From Protopterus annectens (lineage: Eukaryota > Chordata > Ceratodontiformes > Protopteridae), in contig NC_056731.1 in assembly GCF_019279795.1 (NCBI RefSeq), positions 860,142,999 through 860,206,998 of the forward strand: a stretch of 64,000 nucleotides of DNA, in the 5' to 3' direction. Position numbers and translations under genes: made by a program. Positions 34,506-45,924 of the stretch are shown piece by piece (positions within the stretch are counted from its first letter, which is position 1; the number at the start of each line of letters is the position of its first letter). The notes beneath the pieces are model-generated. The model did not search any database. It saw only the letters and a list, made by a program, of their open reading frames with translations, and had not been told where the DNA came from.

Positions 34506-35948
34506 GTGGTGGATTTGTATACTTCCATTCCACACCAGGAAGCTTTGGAGTGGTTAGCTCTTCTGCTTATAGGTTTTGGAGCCCCAAAAATTGAGGTTGA
34601 CCTCGTTATTGAGATCTTGGACATTGTCTTGTCATCCAATTATTTTATTTTTGACAAAAAGTTCTTCCTGCAGAAACATGGAGTTGCCATGGGCTCCCCT
34701 TGTGGAGCGTCCGTGGCTAACTTCTTTATGGGGTATTGGGAAAAGCACTTCCTTTTTTCTTCACCAGATCTGATGCGTTTTGTACAATACTACATGAAAT
34801 TCCTTGATGATATTTTTATTCTCTTTAGAGGTAATAGTACTGAAGCTAGTTATTTTGTTGATTCATTGAATAACACTACTGATTTTTTGAAATTTACGTA
34901 CAAGTTTTCGTCATTTGATATAGATTATTTGGATGTGAAACTATTGAAGGATGTTAGCAGAAGCATTTTCATTTCAAGGGTATATAGAAAACCAACGTAC
35001 TGCAATTCTTTCCTCCATTTTTCTAGCCACCATCCTTTTAAACAAAAAAGGTCTATTGTAAAGGGCCAACTGGTTAGGGCGGGGAGAATGTGCAGTACCT
35101 TGGTTGATTTTCGCAATGAGTGTGACCTGCTGAGAAATATGTTTCTTAACAGAGGTTACCCAAAACAACTTGTGGATGAGTTAGTGCGTGAGGTTGATGC
35201 AAAGAGGATGAATGGCTTTTATAAACCCATTCTATCCCATGGTCAATTAGTTTCAGATCCTCCTACTTTGGAGACGTCACCTTTATCTAACTGTAATTTT
35301 AACTTATTAGTGGTCAATTCAAGTATTGACAATGGACGTGACTTTTCATTAAGTTATGTTACTACTTACAGTTTAAATTCTAGGGCGATAGTTTCAACAA
35401 TACGGAAGAATTGGCATTTTATATTGAGTAGCCCAGGTCTTACAGAGAAATTGGGACTGGTTCCCAATTTTGTTTTTAAAAGGAACAGTAACCTTAAAGA
35501 ACTTTTACAAAGAGACTTTTCAAGTAAAGGTTTCAATAAACGTACTGGTATGTACCCCTGTGGTTTTTGTAACTGGTGCCATAAAGTTAGATCAGGCCAA
35601 ACTTATAATATAAGGGACAAGAAATACACAATTCAATTTCCATTGAACTGTGAGAGTAGATCTATTACTTATGTGGCTTTTTGTGAGTGTTGTCCTTCCT
35701 TTTACATAGGAAAGACTGATCGTAGGATACGTGATCGTATCTACGAGCATATGTATGCTATCAAAAAGAGGAAAGACATTAATGCACTAGCAAAGCATAT
35801 TGTTAGCTACCCTGGCCACAGTTTTTCATTTATGGCCATTGATCAGGTACAAACCAATATTCGGGGGGGGTCCTATTCCATTACTACTCGAAACCCGAGA
35901 GTTGGAGTGGCAATTGAGAACGGGTGCCTTTCGACATCCGGGTCTTAA
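34506..35948 (+). CDS. Penelope-like element RT plus GIY-YIG endonuclease (partial)
   Basis: About 480 uninterrupted codons, N-terminally truncated by the insertion; the frame is open from about 34425, partly in host sequence, and no natural start exists. RT motif A reads VDLYTSIPHQEALEW, followed by FLQKHGVAMGSPCGASVANF and the catalytic FLDDIFILF with Asp-Asp at 34806-34811. RVYRKPT and a basic region follow. The linker Cys cluster YPCGFCNWCHK lies near 35560. The endonuclease reads TYVAFCECCPSFYIGKTDRR then IRDRIYEH, with YIG and the Arg/Glu positions expected for GIY-YIG nucleases of Penelope elements. In the family these nick DNA and prime reverse transcription there. Confidence 0.93.
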   Translation: MVDLYTSIPHQEALEWLALLLIGFGAPKIEVDLVIEILDIVLSSNYFIFDKKFFLQKHGVAMGSPCGASVANFFMGYWEKHFLFSSPDLMRFVQYYMKFLDDIFILFRGNSTEASYFVDSLNNTTDFLKFTYKFSSFDIDYLDVKLLKDVSRSIFISRVYRKPTYCNSFLHFSSHHPFKQKRSIVKGQLVRAGRMCSTLVDFRNECDLLRNMFLNRGYPKQLVDELVREVDAKRMNGFYKPILSHGQLVSDPPTLETSPLSNCNFNLLVVNSSIDNGRDFSLSYVTTYSLNSRAIVSTIRKNWHFILSSPGLTEKLGLVPNFVFKRNSNLKELLQRDFSSKGFNKRTGMYPCGFCNWCHKVRSGQTYNIRDKKYTIQFPLNCESRSITYVAFCECCPSFYIGKTDRRIRDRIYEHMYAIKKRKDINALAKHIVSYPGHSFSFMAIDQVQTNIRGGSYSITTRNPRVGVAIENGCLSTSGS

Positions 35949-36627
35949 TGAAAACTGCAATATATCTGCAGTGTTGAAAATGAGGAGTTATTTGAGGTAG
36001 TTGTTTCTATTTATGCACGATGTTGTGCTATTTTAAGAATATGCACTTTTAAATAAGGGGTATAATTAATAAATTTAGTAATTTATCCCTTATTTATATA
36101 TTTTATTTGAGGATTATTATTGTGCATTATGTATTACATGTGAGCCATTTTGTTTATTAAGTATAGAGTAATTACCTTTAATGATTTTAGGTGCTATGTA
36201 TTTTTTGTCACATATATACTTTCCAGGTAATACCTGGTATTTGGTAGAGTAGGTTTCGTGTGTAGTTTCGATCAAGTATAATAACACATATAGTTTTATA
36301 TGTAGTTGCTGTTTAAGTGTAGGTATAAGGTTGAACCCACTCAACACGTTTCTATTGGTGCTAGAGCACTTAATATTATTTTTTGAAATTTTATTTGTTG
36401 AAGAGTGCTTTTAATGGTTCATTTTTTATATATATTTTTTATATATATATTTTTTATATATATTTTTTATATATATTTACATATTGTTTATAGTAACCTA
36501 TGCAAAGTAGGTTAAAATGAAAATGGAACTAGTAGTTTAAATGTTTTTTAAGGTCTGTTACATCACTTCCTTTTTGAACTGTTTTTAAACAAGTGTACGC
36601 AACTGTGGCAGTTGTAAATTGTTTTCT

Positions 36628-36685
36628 CTGAAGAAGCCACGACATATGCAGTGGCGAAAACGCTTGTGGATAATAATAAAATTGC
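36628..36685 (+). ncRNA. Hammerhead-like motif in PLE1 3' region
   Basis: CTGAAGA (36628-36634) fits CUGANGA. GCCAC (36636-36640) pairs with GTGGC (36651-36655) as stem II, and GAAA follows at 36656-36659. Stem III AACGC (36659-36663) can pair with GCGTT near 36684-36688. One extra A sits between the core box and stem II, and stem I is only about 3 bp, so activity is doubtful. Penelope elements are known to carry hammerhead motifs. Confidence 0.5.
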
Positions 36686-36748
36686 GTTAAGACTACGGCT
36701 ATTTTGCTTTTTATTGCTGGTGCAAGGATTCCGTGGACTGTTTTGTGT

Positions 36749-36764
36749 GTTTAACTCGATAAAA
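36749..36764 (+). repeat. Target-site duplication of PLE1, right copy
   Basis: GTTTAACTCGATAAAA, identical to 34460-34475. Confidence 0.85.
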
Positions 36765-37589
36765 GACAGCAGTGTTGCTCTGATACCAGTTTGTGTTTTC
36801 ACTCATGATTACAAGTTATTTATGTCAGTTCTGGTTACTCGACTTGCTAAATATGTGCTGGAATAAACTGTTAATGATTTGTGAGAGGGAGGCAAACCTT
36901 TGATAATGCATTAAAAGCTGAATTGGTAGTAAATGTAAGACAAGGAGGGAGAAGTTGCTAGTTGTAAGCCTTGATGTAGAAAAGCCTCTTGACAAGGCCA
37001 AGTGATATTATTTGCTGAGTCTTTTGTTTGCTTTTGTACTCACAACTGTCTTCATAATTTTATTAGAGGAAATATGTTAAGACTTGAAGACCTACATAAA
37101 TATGCATGGTGGTCCTTTACTTCTTTTCTAGCTTTTAAGATGAATCAGTAGTGTCCGTTATTGCCAATATGTTTTACTGTGCATGCTGTATTGATATGGA
37201 TCTAATTTATGGGAGTACAAAATCATAGTGGAAAAAGTAAACATATCCATATTTATGGATGCTGTTTTGATATATCTCACAAGACTGGAGCATGACTTGA
37301 GTATTGTCCCTGTATCGAAAATGATGTCTGCTAAGTTGTAGTCTTTATATAAGGAAGATCCTGGTCTGTTTTATTACACAGTCTCTTTTACTATGCAGTC
37401 TCATTTTATTAAATTAATAGTTCTTTTATTATATTAAGGTTTTATCATATCTGGGATCTGTTTTGGTTGGTTCACTTATTTTTGTATATCTAAACATTTT
37501 TGTAACATAAGTAAACTCTCTATATTTTTAATTGCATTCATAATTTAACGTTGATTAATGAATGTAAAAAGAATTTACAATGTTCTTCT

Positions 37590-37690
37590 CGTAGTTCTGA
37601 AGAAGTTCTGTTTTGAACGAAAGCGCCTGTTTAAATAAAGTGGTATTTTTAATTTGCCAGGTGCTGTGGCTATCATTTTGAGCTGCTGTA
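37590..37690 (+). mobile_element. Penelope-like element 3'-end fragment with hammerhead-like motif
   Basis: CTGAAGAAGTTC-TGTTTT-GAAC then GAAAGCGCC repeats the PLE1 arrangement: core box, stem II GTTC/GAAC, GAAA, then AGCGCC pairing with GGTGCT near 37670. AATAAAGTGGT lies between, as in PLE1. No coding sequence is left. The position after the closing U would be G, which is not cleavable in hammerheads. Confidence 0.5.
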
Positions 37691-40600
37691 TTTTGTGCTG
37701 TGTTTGTGCATTCTATTTTATAAGTAACTAAATGACAGTAATATTGTTAATCTAGAACATCTTTCTTTGGAGCTATTAATTGTTGTTACTTGTTATTCAT
37801 AGTTATATTCGCATTTTCATAATTGAGAGAGAGTTTCGTGTTACTGAGATGCATAGCATGAAAATAATCTCATGGTGAACAATAAAAGATTCATAGTCAT
37901 AGTCCATGTGTACATTGTGCTGCAGATATTTCTAGTTGTTTACTAGAGTTTATGGTGATATGCAATATTTCTATATCTATTAATCGTTCGAAAATTAACT
38001 GACTTGCGCACGCTATTGCATGGCATCAGGTGATAACTTAGATGATTTTGAAGAATATTGTCATTGTTTTTGCAATGTAACTTGTACCCATTGAGAGATA
38101 TTCAGTATTTATATTGTTAATTGTGCAAATAATTGCAATTCTTCATATTCTTCTAAATATCTCAACAAACAAGCACTTAGAAAGGATTTTTTTATTGTCT
38201 TGTTAGAATTCGTGTTTGTCTAACAAAGGTACCGTGATGCTCTTGTGGGATATTCAGAAGCCAGTAGCACTTATGAAAAGTACAAATTCCTGTGAGCCAT
38301 TTTAATATGTTTGTAAACTAAACATGCATCTGAAATGTATAACTAGCCACTTTAGCTGCATTCTTTAAAAACTGGTAAACAAAAGAAAAAAGAATAAACA
38401 CTATATGTTTCTCATTACCCTATATATGTGTATGTCATACAGCTGCCAAGACGTGAAAAGCTATTTGTGAAACTTTAGAGAGAAAAATATAATTCTAGGT
38501 TTGTGTAGACACCTCTGTTAATAGCAGTTTATCCCCTATACTTATGAAAATATGTGAAGGCTGCCAGCCTAGCTAGATAGAATTTTGTAGACAATTCTGT
38601 CATTTGTAAATATTAATATAAGTCAAAGGCTTGTTCTCTTAAATGCAAGAAAATGGTGTTAAATGCTGAACGTCAAAAATGTAACAACAGTGAACTCTGC
38701 TAGAAGAAAGCTGATAAGTCAAGCATTGTATGGCTTTTTGATCTCAAACTCAGAGCTGTGATGTCTGGACCAGCAGATTTTTTTCTATTGTTTTGAGACC
38801 AGAGTTAATTGCTAGATTTTACATATATAATGTCTTTAATTGCTGTGGTTTCCTGACCAGGTGCAAGATCAAAGCTATGTTAAGCTCTGAGTTTCTGTTA
38901 GCCTGGGAACCAGAGAAGAAATGATGTAATCTAAAATGAGTCAGCAGTGAGGTATGATCAATTTAATAGACTGTCTCAAAGAGAGCATTTTGGATTTTGT
39001 CTAAAGCTGACAACAACTTACCAGTACTCTGTTTTTGCTCTATATGTAAGTTTATTTAGAACTGTGATTGCTCTTAGGAAAAGATAGAAAATAGTAAGTT
39101 TAGCTGTTTTCTATATTTATGTCAGAACAATTCTACAGTATTATTTTAAGCATTTTCCTGTGATGTCTGAACTCTTGACTAGCAGTGTGTAGTAAGAAGT
39201 ATTGTCTTGTGTTTTATTATTTATTATTAAATATTTTTAAACCTTTCAACTCTGGCTGTTTTGTGTAGAGATAATTTAAGCTCTAGAGTACATTGCATGT
39301 ATGTAGTGATACTGTCCAATCCACTCAAATAACATTAGCCCTGGGTCATACTTACTATTTGGGTTGCAGTAATATTACACAGTGAGATTGGTCATCCTTT
39401 GGGAAGGGCCTTATAGTAGCTGATATTAGTGGTTGGTGGCAGTGATTACTACCTTATAGCCTGGCAGAATGGGGGCACAGCTGTTGAACCTGTGCCAGCC
39501 TTCCTCAGGAGTGTTTGTGTGTTTATATCTAAATCAAATCTTAAAGTGCGTGTGTGTCAGCTACTTGGGCAGGGACACGAAGCACTGGTTGGACAGAGAG
39601 GGTCCTGGAGGTTTTAGCTTGACCACTAGGCTGAGATCTGGACCCTAAAACTGTGCCAGTGGTGAGTCTTATTGGAGATTTGGAGAGAAAGGGAGAAACC
39701 AGCCCGGGACTGACTGTGATCTCTGTGTACTCTTAAGGGAAATTGTACTTTATTCTTCCCAATGTGGACGCCCCTCATTGGTGTTAGTGGTGAGGATTGA
39801 GGCTCCTTGATTACTGGGCCATTGCACAGGCATCACACTTACCACTATGTACAGCTAGTTTCTAAATAAAACCCTGTCGGACTACTGCTTTAATCCAAAT
39901 CTGTGGTTTATATGTTGCCCAGTCTTATGTCACAGCTTTTTACATTGGAATTCCTACCCCTCCATGAATGCCAATGGCATGCTGAGTATGTAATTCGCTT
40001 AAACCATTTATGCTTCTAGCTTGACCCCATTCTTGCTTTACTTACCAAGTGGTATCCTTCTATATAGGCCCACATGTATATTATCATGAACCTCCTGTCA
40101 CCCTGAACTAGAGCCTTACTGGGCAATAGAGTTTTTATCTTAGAATTTGAATATATCCTCCTCAGTCTAGCAAACATATTCATCCTATCTCCCAAAGCTG
40201 TGAACAGTGCAAAACAGAGCATGCAGAGTCATTCTATTACCGCCTTATGTGGAGCATAACTTCAGAGTCCACAGTAAAGTCCATAGGTTTCCAGCCCATA
40301 TATGGCTCTCTCTTTTCATTTTTTCTTTCATGTAGAAGTTCCTCTTACTTACCCCTGCTTCATTCCCATTTCTGACCTATCTTTATCTCAGCCTACTAGA
40401 ACTTTTTGGCCTAAAATATCTTCTCAGCTGTCTTTCTCCACACCTAGTTCAGACTGTCTTTTGACAGAAAAACATTGTCAAACATTGTTCCTACAATCAG
40501 TAAACAGATTTTGTGTGTAACTGAATTCTACCCTCTGTTGCAGCCTTGTGCACCATCTGAAATTCCATCTGTGTAAAAATCACTAAATGCTTTACAAGTA

Positions 40601-41682
40601 TTAACCAAATTTTATTTTGAGATGATGGCCTGTGTTTATACTTCAGAAAATGTGACCATGAATAATGATGTTTGCTTTCCATTGAACAGTTAAATCTTGG
40701 AGAAAAAGAAAGATTACCCACACCCCTGGACATAATACAAAAATCGCAGTGACGCAAAAGACAGTTTTTTTATTTAAACAGCTGCCAGAGGCTGACTGTT
40801 CACTGAAGTACTTGAAATTCATTATTGCAGAAGTGCTGGTTCTTAAACATTAGAGTAGCATACAGGTTGAGAAAATCGCATTCCACTTGAGAGTCCAACC
40901 CATATCCGGTCTCATACTTCATATTAATAGCAGCAGTAGTTAAGCAAGGATGCATGGGAAAAACAATGTTTGATTACTTTGTCCTTATTTACAACTCTGA
41001 GCTATGATGATAGTTAGGCAAACTGTATTAATCTCTCATTGTTAATATATGTGGAACAAATTCAGAAAGATTTCATGTCTTGCTTTTTTACCAGCAAGCA
41101 ATATTCTCTCATGAGTCATGCTCATAAGTTTAAAATGTAACTAAATGTTCAGTTTGGGAAACATTTAGTTATATTTAAAATCATTCTGTTTAAAAATGAA
41201 AAGTGGATAGGAAACTTGTTAAAATGTGTAAGTAGATTTGGTACTTCCCATTTTTTTTTTGTTAGCAGAGTCTTGCAGGTGGGGAGTGTAAGATACAAAC
41301 TGGTACTACTACTCAGAAAAGCAGCTAGTCTAATTTTCTTTGCCAGCATGGATTATTCTTATTTGTTTCCCTGCTGTGCAATCTCCTATGTATAGTAAAT
41401 TAATTTTGGTAAGCAAAATGCATTACCAAAATGAATGTGTTCAGTCTAAGTGCTTCAGACTGTTAAGGCTTGTGTCCCAGACAAGTTTTCAAAGCTGAGA
41501 TCTTATTTGTTTATAATGTGTTTGATTTCTGGGTGAAATGTGAGAGATGAGGAAGAGTGACCTGAGAAGGTCCATTTGACTACAATTGGCAGATAAACTA
41601 TATATGCAATTTACAGTATGTGGCAAATAACAGCGATTGTGAGCAGCAGGAATTTTTACAGGTATCACTGACTGTAAGTCTT
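37691..41682. other. Mostly no recognised feature
   Basis: About 4 kb of AT-rich sequence. Two zones look like possible LTR or leader remnants: 39410-39480 with GGTTGGTGGCAGTGATTACT, and 39640-39960 with an AATAAAACCC signal near 39868 followed by a segment ending TTTTTACATTGG. No retroviral coding sequence accompanies them, so they are noted only. Confidence 0.35.
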
Positions 41683-41985
<303 letters not shown>

Positions 41986-42049
41986 CAGAGAAAATACAAT
42001 CCGACCAACATGGCAGTTGTCATAAAACTTTAATGCATCTGGTTAAAAA

Positions 42050-42105
42050 CACCAAATAAACAAAAGATAAGCACTTTCGCACACTAGTGCCTCTTCACAT
42101 CTGTC
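42050..42105 (-). ncRNA. Hammerhead-like motif in PLE2 3' region
   Basis: Minus strand: GUGAAGA (core box with its C lost), G, GCAC-TAGT-GTGC as stem II, GAAA, then AGTGC able to pair with GCATT about 45 nt on. Same arrangement as PLE1, including one extra base before stem II. The lost core C makes it inactive as it stands. Confidence 0.4.
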
Positions 42106-42277
42106 AGTGAAAAAATAACAGATGATATTTAAATATAAAAACAACCAATCAAAATATAGACATATCAGGAAAATCAATGATGTAATGGTCTGGCTTTCAA
42201 GGCCAGTTTTAAAGGTACATGGCCTTTCAAACCAGGATATTTGTCAGCTTGCAAACAAGCTATCCATTTGAATTTGG

Positions 42278-42924
42278 CTAATTCAGTTTTATTAAAAAAA
42301 TCACCACCCCTCTTTTTAACAAAAACAATTCCAACACAGTAAATGTAGATGAATGGCCAGTGTTAACCTTGATATGTTTATACAAAGCATTCAAATCATT
42401 CTTATTCCTGATGTCTCTAAGATGCTGTAGGACCCGATCCTTCAGCAATCTTTTCGTTTTGCTAACGTAGAGTATTTCACATAATCTGCTGTTGGCTATA
42501 TGTACCAGATTGCTTGTTTTGCAATCTGAATAAAAATTAGTTTTAATGACTTTGTGTGTTGCAGGATGTACAAAAACATTGCTGCAGGACATCGAGCTAC
42601 AAGCCTTACAAACCCTGCAAGGAAAGGTGCACGCTCTGTTGGATTTACTGCCAGTTTCTTTTGAGGGCCATAACAAAGCTGACTGTTGAGAGACAAATTA
42701 TTTTTAAAGATAAAACTGGGCTTATCTCTCACCAGTTGCCTAATCCTAGTGTCAGAAAGAAAAATTGGCCAGTTCCTAGCCACAACATCACATACAGTAC
42801 TAAGATCACAACTGTATGTGAGAGGTACTCTACATCTATCGTAATGAGACTTGCATTTACATGTGGTGTTCATAGTCCTTCTAAAATAGGGTTCAGCAGC
42901 TGTTGCTCTCATAGATCTAATCAC
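42278..42924 (-). pseudogene. PLE2 C-terminal region with GIY-YIG endonuclease
   Basis: Two overlapping minus-strand frames. The upstream one reads DLSTVCDVVARNWPIFLSDT then IRQLVRDKPSFIFKNNLSL, equivalent to STIRKNWHFILSSPGLTEKL in PLE1. After a shift near 42640 come CRVCKACSSM (Cys cluster) and ILYVSKTKRLLKDRVLQHLR. The nuclease box has YVS in place of YIG/YVG, so the conserved Gly is lost. Confidence 0.75.
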
Positions 42925-43251
42925 TGAAGAAGAGCGTTCAATCTCTTGCTTTTGATAATCTCTCTGTAAAAAAATCTAATATGAGCTTATCAATGGCCAA
43001 CAAATTCTCAGCATCATCTGTATAAAGTCTAGATGTTCTGAAAAATTGACTTTTCAAAATATTCTTTAACATGTGTGTAAGATGCATACTGGATCATTGT
43101 AGTATACTGTTTTTCCAACAGCTGCTTCTATGCAGTGATGTTTCAATGGTGCCCCTTTCATTAAACTTTAAAGACACATCAAGAAAATCAATCATCTTAT
43201 TGGAAACATTTTGAGTAAACCTAAAACACTGATTATTACTTTCTAGATAAT

Positions 43252-43760
43252 TTACAAAACTGTGTAAAGGTCAACTGACCCTTTCCATAAAATAAAAATA
43301 TCTTCAACAAAGCGCTTATAAAAAAGAAAATGGGGGCTAAAAACATTATTCGTAAATAGCACTTCATATTCCCAATTGGCTAGAACTAGGTTTGTGTAAC
43401 TATTTGTGCAAGGTGTTCCTATAGCAACACCTAGTTTCTGCCAATAAAATTTTCTATCAAAAGTAAAAATATTGTAACCTAAAATGAGTTTTAACAAAAT
43501 ACATATCAAATTAACATGACTACTGCTAAAATTACTGCTCCTATGTGGAAAACTCTTAGTAGATTCCAAATCATGCTCATGAGGTATAACAGTGAACAAA
43601 GTACAAATGTCAAGAGTCACCAAAAGCAGCTCATCATTAGTATTCTCAATATGAGTAACACAATCCCCTAACTTCAGTGTCCTTAAGGATGGCCGGTGCC
43701 TTATCCAGCTACACCTTTAATTGATGTTCAGCAAAAATAGACAACGGTTCTGTAATCCAT
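43252..43760 (-). pseudogene. PLE2 reverse transcriptase
   Basis: LVTLDICTLFTVIPHEHDLE carries motif A. FTFDRKFYWQKLGVAIGTPC then TNLVLANWEYEVLF corresponds to FDKKFFLQKHGVAMGSPC in PLE1. The catalytic box reads FVEDIFILW, with Glu in place of the first Asp. The N-terminal neighbour ITEPLSIFAEHQLKV is followed by a stop. Enzymatically dead as it stands. Confidence 0.8.
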
Positions 43761-43976
43761 CCATGCCCCGAGACGATAGGTCGCATCATGTACTTTGGGT
43801 AAACCATGGCTGGATGGAATTAACGGGTGTGCTACAGAAAAATAAACAATTCTTTTGACGACAGACCAATCATAAAATGATCATAAAGATTATCACTAAC
43901 TTTGTTAATCAACCTGTCAACAACTTTTCTTGTAATACTCTTGTAAATGGAATTATCTCCAAGCATAACGCGCATA

Positions 43977-45065
43977 CTATTCACATAATTGTTCCAAAGC
44001 TAGCCTCTCCTGCTGTGTTAAGTTATAAAACATAGTATGATGTTCATTTAATGCTTTGAACACATCTGCCTCACACACTTTAACGAAAACTTCAGTTAAA
44101 GGGCTAAGTTGAGGGTTGAACATACTAGGTGCCTTAAAAGAGGATGTACTTATGTCCATACCTGGAGGAAAGAGTAGCTTCAAAGCTGCTTCAGTTGCAA
44201 ACAATCTAAGATTGATAATGACATCACTGACTTTAGAAGGTTGCGCTGGAACAAACAATAGCCCTCTATTCAATAACGACATCTGGGCTTCTGTTAAAGT
44301 AACCGATGAGATGTTGTGTACTAGACAGTTTGCATCACTCACTAACGATCCTTGTTCTGTGAGTAACATTCGTGAGAAGTTTTCCACCTTTTTCGTCCTC
44401 AGCTTATGGACCGCCCTCACCCTCTGAGGCAGCTTTACTGGAAAAGGCAAATTGGAAAAAGCCACAGAAGAAGCAGTGGCATTGCCTTATAGAACCTTCA
44501 CTGTAATGTCAGCCTATGTCTACAAATGAGATTCTTCAACCGGGGGGGGGGGGAGTCATGAGTCATGGATAGATTCAGAGAGATTTTTGTTCTGGCCCCT
44601 CCTTCTAAATAACGATTGGGTACATCCAGTGAATTTGAGCCAAGCTGGTTCTCAAAGTCACAATAGTATCAGTAGAGCCTAAAGCACCTCTAGATTTAGC
44701 AATGGAGTGCAAAGTAACTGATCCCTTAATCGTTTCTGTTACTCAAGGTATGTTCTTAATAGTACGTGGCCATACAAAGATCTGCCCCTGTTTAAAGTCC
44801 ATAAAATCTCTTTCTAATTTCTTCTTCTTCTATTGTTGTAACTGATCATCACATGCAGTTATATTCAACTGGACATCATCAATTTTAGCAAGAAAAGGTT
44901 TTGTACTGAACTTCGTGAGAAACTCAGTTTTGTATACCTTTGATTTTGGCCATCATTTTTCTCAACAGGTAGAAAAAAGTCAGTCAATAAATGAATATAA
45001 TTGAAACTCAATTCAACATTAAGTACCAGTCATTTATGTAACAGATCCAGGAAAGGAATCTCTGT
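43977..45065 (-). pseudogene. PLE2 N-terminal region
   Basis: The minus-strand frame 44465-43977 reads RVRAVHKLRTKKVENFSRML, TEAQMSLLNRGLLFVPAQP and ALNEHHTMFYNLTQQERLAL, the N-terminal domain that precedes RT in vertebrate Penelope elements (E-LLN-GL-FVP is typical). Further upstream QLQQ, stop, KKKKLERDFMDFKQGQIFVW suggests a coiled coil to about 44860. A run of 9-10 G/C at 44541 marks a frame break. Confidence 0.65.
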
Positions 45066-45115
45066 ATGAAGGCATGCAAAGCACCCGGAGGCCTCTAGGG
45101 ATGACTTTATGATGT

Positions 45116-45118
<3 letters not shown>

Positions 45119-45162
<44 letters not shown>

Positions 45163-45275
45163 ACACACGCACTCATTCAAGCATGACATAAACACCTTCA
45201 GGCATTATAGAGAATCAACAGTTCACACAATAATAGCATGTCTTCAGGATGTGGGAGAAAAGTCTCAACTGTCCC
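45119..45275 (-). mobile_element. L2-type LINE 3' UTR fragment with CA microsatellite
   Basis: Minus strand: TTTTCTCCCACATCCTGAAG then ACATGC (a classic L2-type 3' UTR phrase), ATAATGCCTGAAGGTG, TTATGTCATGCTTGAATGAG, then (TG)n. It repeats, with differences, the block that follows PLE2 at 41852-41985. Confidence 0.6.
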
Positions 45276-45428
45276 TGATTTTGCCTCATCTTTTTTTACC
45301 AGTCCCTCAAAAAATCTTTTGATTTTCTGGTAAATCATTGAGAATCATACCTCTCAACTGTACATACTTTTGCAGAAAGTTCACATTTTTACCTCATATT
45401 TTTTTGTCCATTTTTCATAAAATTGTAG
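45276..45428. repeat. Two-unit direct repeat (about 90 bp period)
   Basis: CTCAACTGTCCCTGATTTTG near 45266 and CTCAACTGTACATACTTTTG near 45354, each followed by CCTCAT-TTTTTTT and GTCC. Similar GTCCCTTTTTGGACC-like units occur at 55880-56280. Family unknown. Confidence 0.4.
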
Positions 45429-45595
45429 ATGTTAAGTTGTCCAGCCTCGCTTTCATTCTTGCTGGATGGGTTTAGAGCCGATCCTCGAATCCGACTCAGC
45501 CACTTACTGTAGCGCGAGAGCTCTTTACTGGCTCGAGGCTACCATTATCGCAGAATGCCCAGCGTCAGCTACCCTGATCTCCTTTGCCGCTTTAG
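45429..45595 (+). repeat. DIRS copy D left inverted terminal repeat
   Basis: It starts ATGTTAAGTTGTCC, as copy B does, and shares CAGAATGCCCAGCGTCAGCT. The partner repeat is missing. Confidence 0.85.
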
Positions 45596-45924
45596 CTTTG
45601 TGTTCATACTGGCTCAGGCTTACTATAACTTTTTTCTCTATTAAATTCAAATAATTTGCTTAAAAATTTTGATATATATTTTCTCTTTTATAGTAGTTTG
45701 TAAGTTTCTTTTATTGTTAAACCCCTTATCTCGTCTTTGTGGTGTTTTTTGTGCTGTGTTGGCCGTCGCCCCTTAGTCGCTAGGCCTTCTGTTTTTTCTG
45801 TGAACTCGTTTAACTTAGAGAGTCCCCCCCCCCTTAAGGACAGCTGTTTAAGTTAGAGGCTCTCCTTTAAGGTCTTTATTAATATAATTTTTAGTTTACT
45901 TTTGTACTTTGTCTTTTTGGTAAA

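Larger units (their letters stand above)
34476..36748 (+). mobile_element. Penelope-like element PLE1, 5'-truncated
   Basis: It is flanked by a perfect 16-bp direct repeat and inserted in the L1 ORF2 relic. It starts inside the RT, contains a long intact RT to GIY-YIG frame, and has a 3' region with a hammerhead-like motif at 36628-36665. It is young relative to its host, since the duplication is perfect. Confidence 0.88.
34336..37345 (+). pseudogene. L1-type LINE ORF2 relic, split by PLE1
   Basis: The left part ends at the 34460-34475 repeat and the right part resumes at 36765. The joined region reads ALIPVCVFTHDYKLFMSVLV then TRLAKYV, the L1 RT block DYK-F-K-LATRL. Further on SLDVEKPLDKA (about 36970) fits motif A and ISIFMDAVLIYLTRLEHDL (about 37240) fits the FADD block with FADD changed to FMDA. 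Stops and shifts abound. Orientation is the same as the ORF1 relic, so one element is likely. Confidence 0.55.
41990..45065 (-). mobile_element. Penelope-like element PLE2, near full length, decayed
   Basis: Minus-strand pieces run from an N-terminal region (about 45000-44000) through RT (43740-43250) to GIY-YIG (42660-42300) and a 3' region with a hammerhead-like motif near 42080. It is flanked by diverged direct repeats of an L2-type 3' UTR including a CA microsatellite. All parts are in Penelope order, but broken by stops and shifts. Confidence 0.8.

Noticed and set aside
39410..39970. Endogenous retrovirus leader and LTR
   Set aside because: Some LTR-like signals occur but there is no paired LTR and no gag, pol or env similarity, so it was not called.
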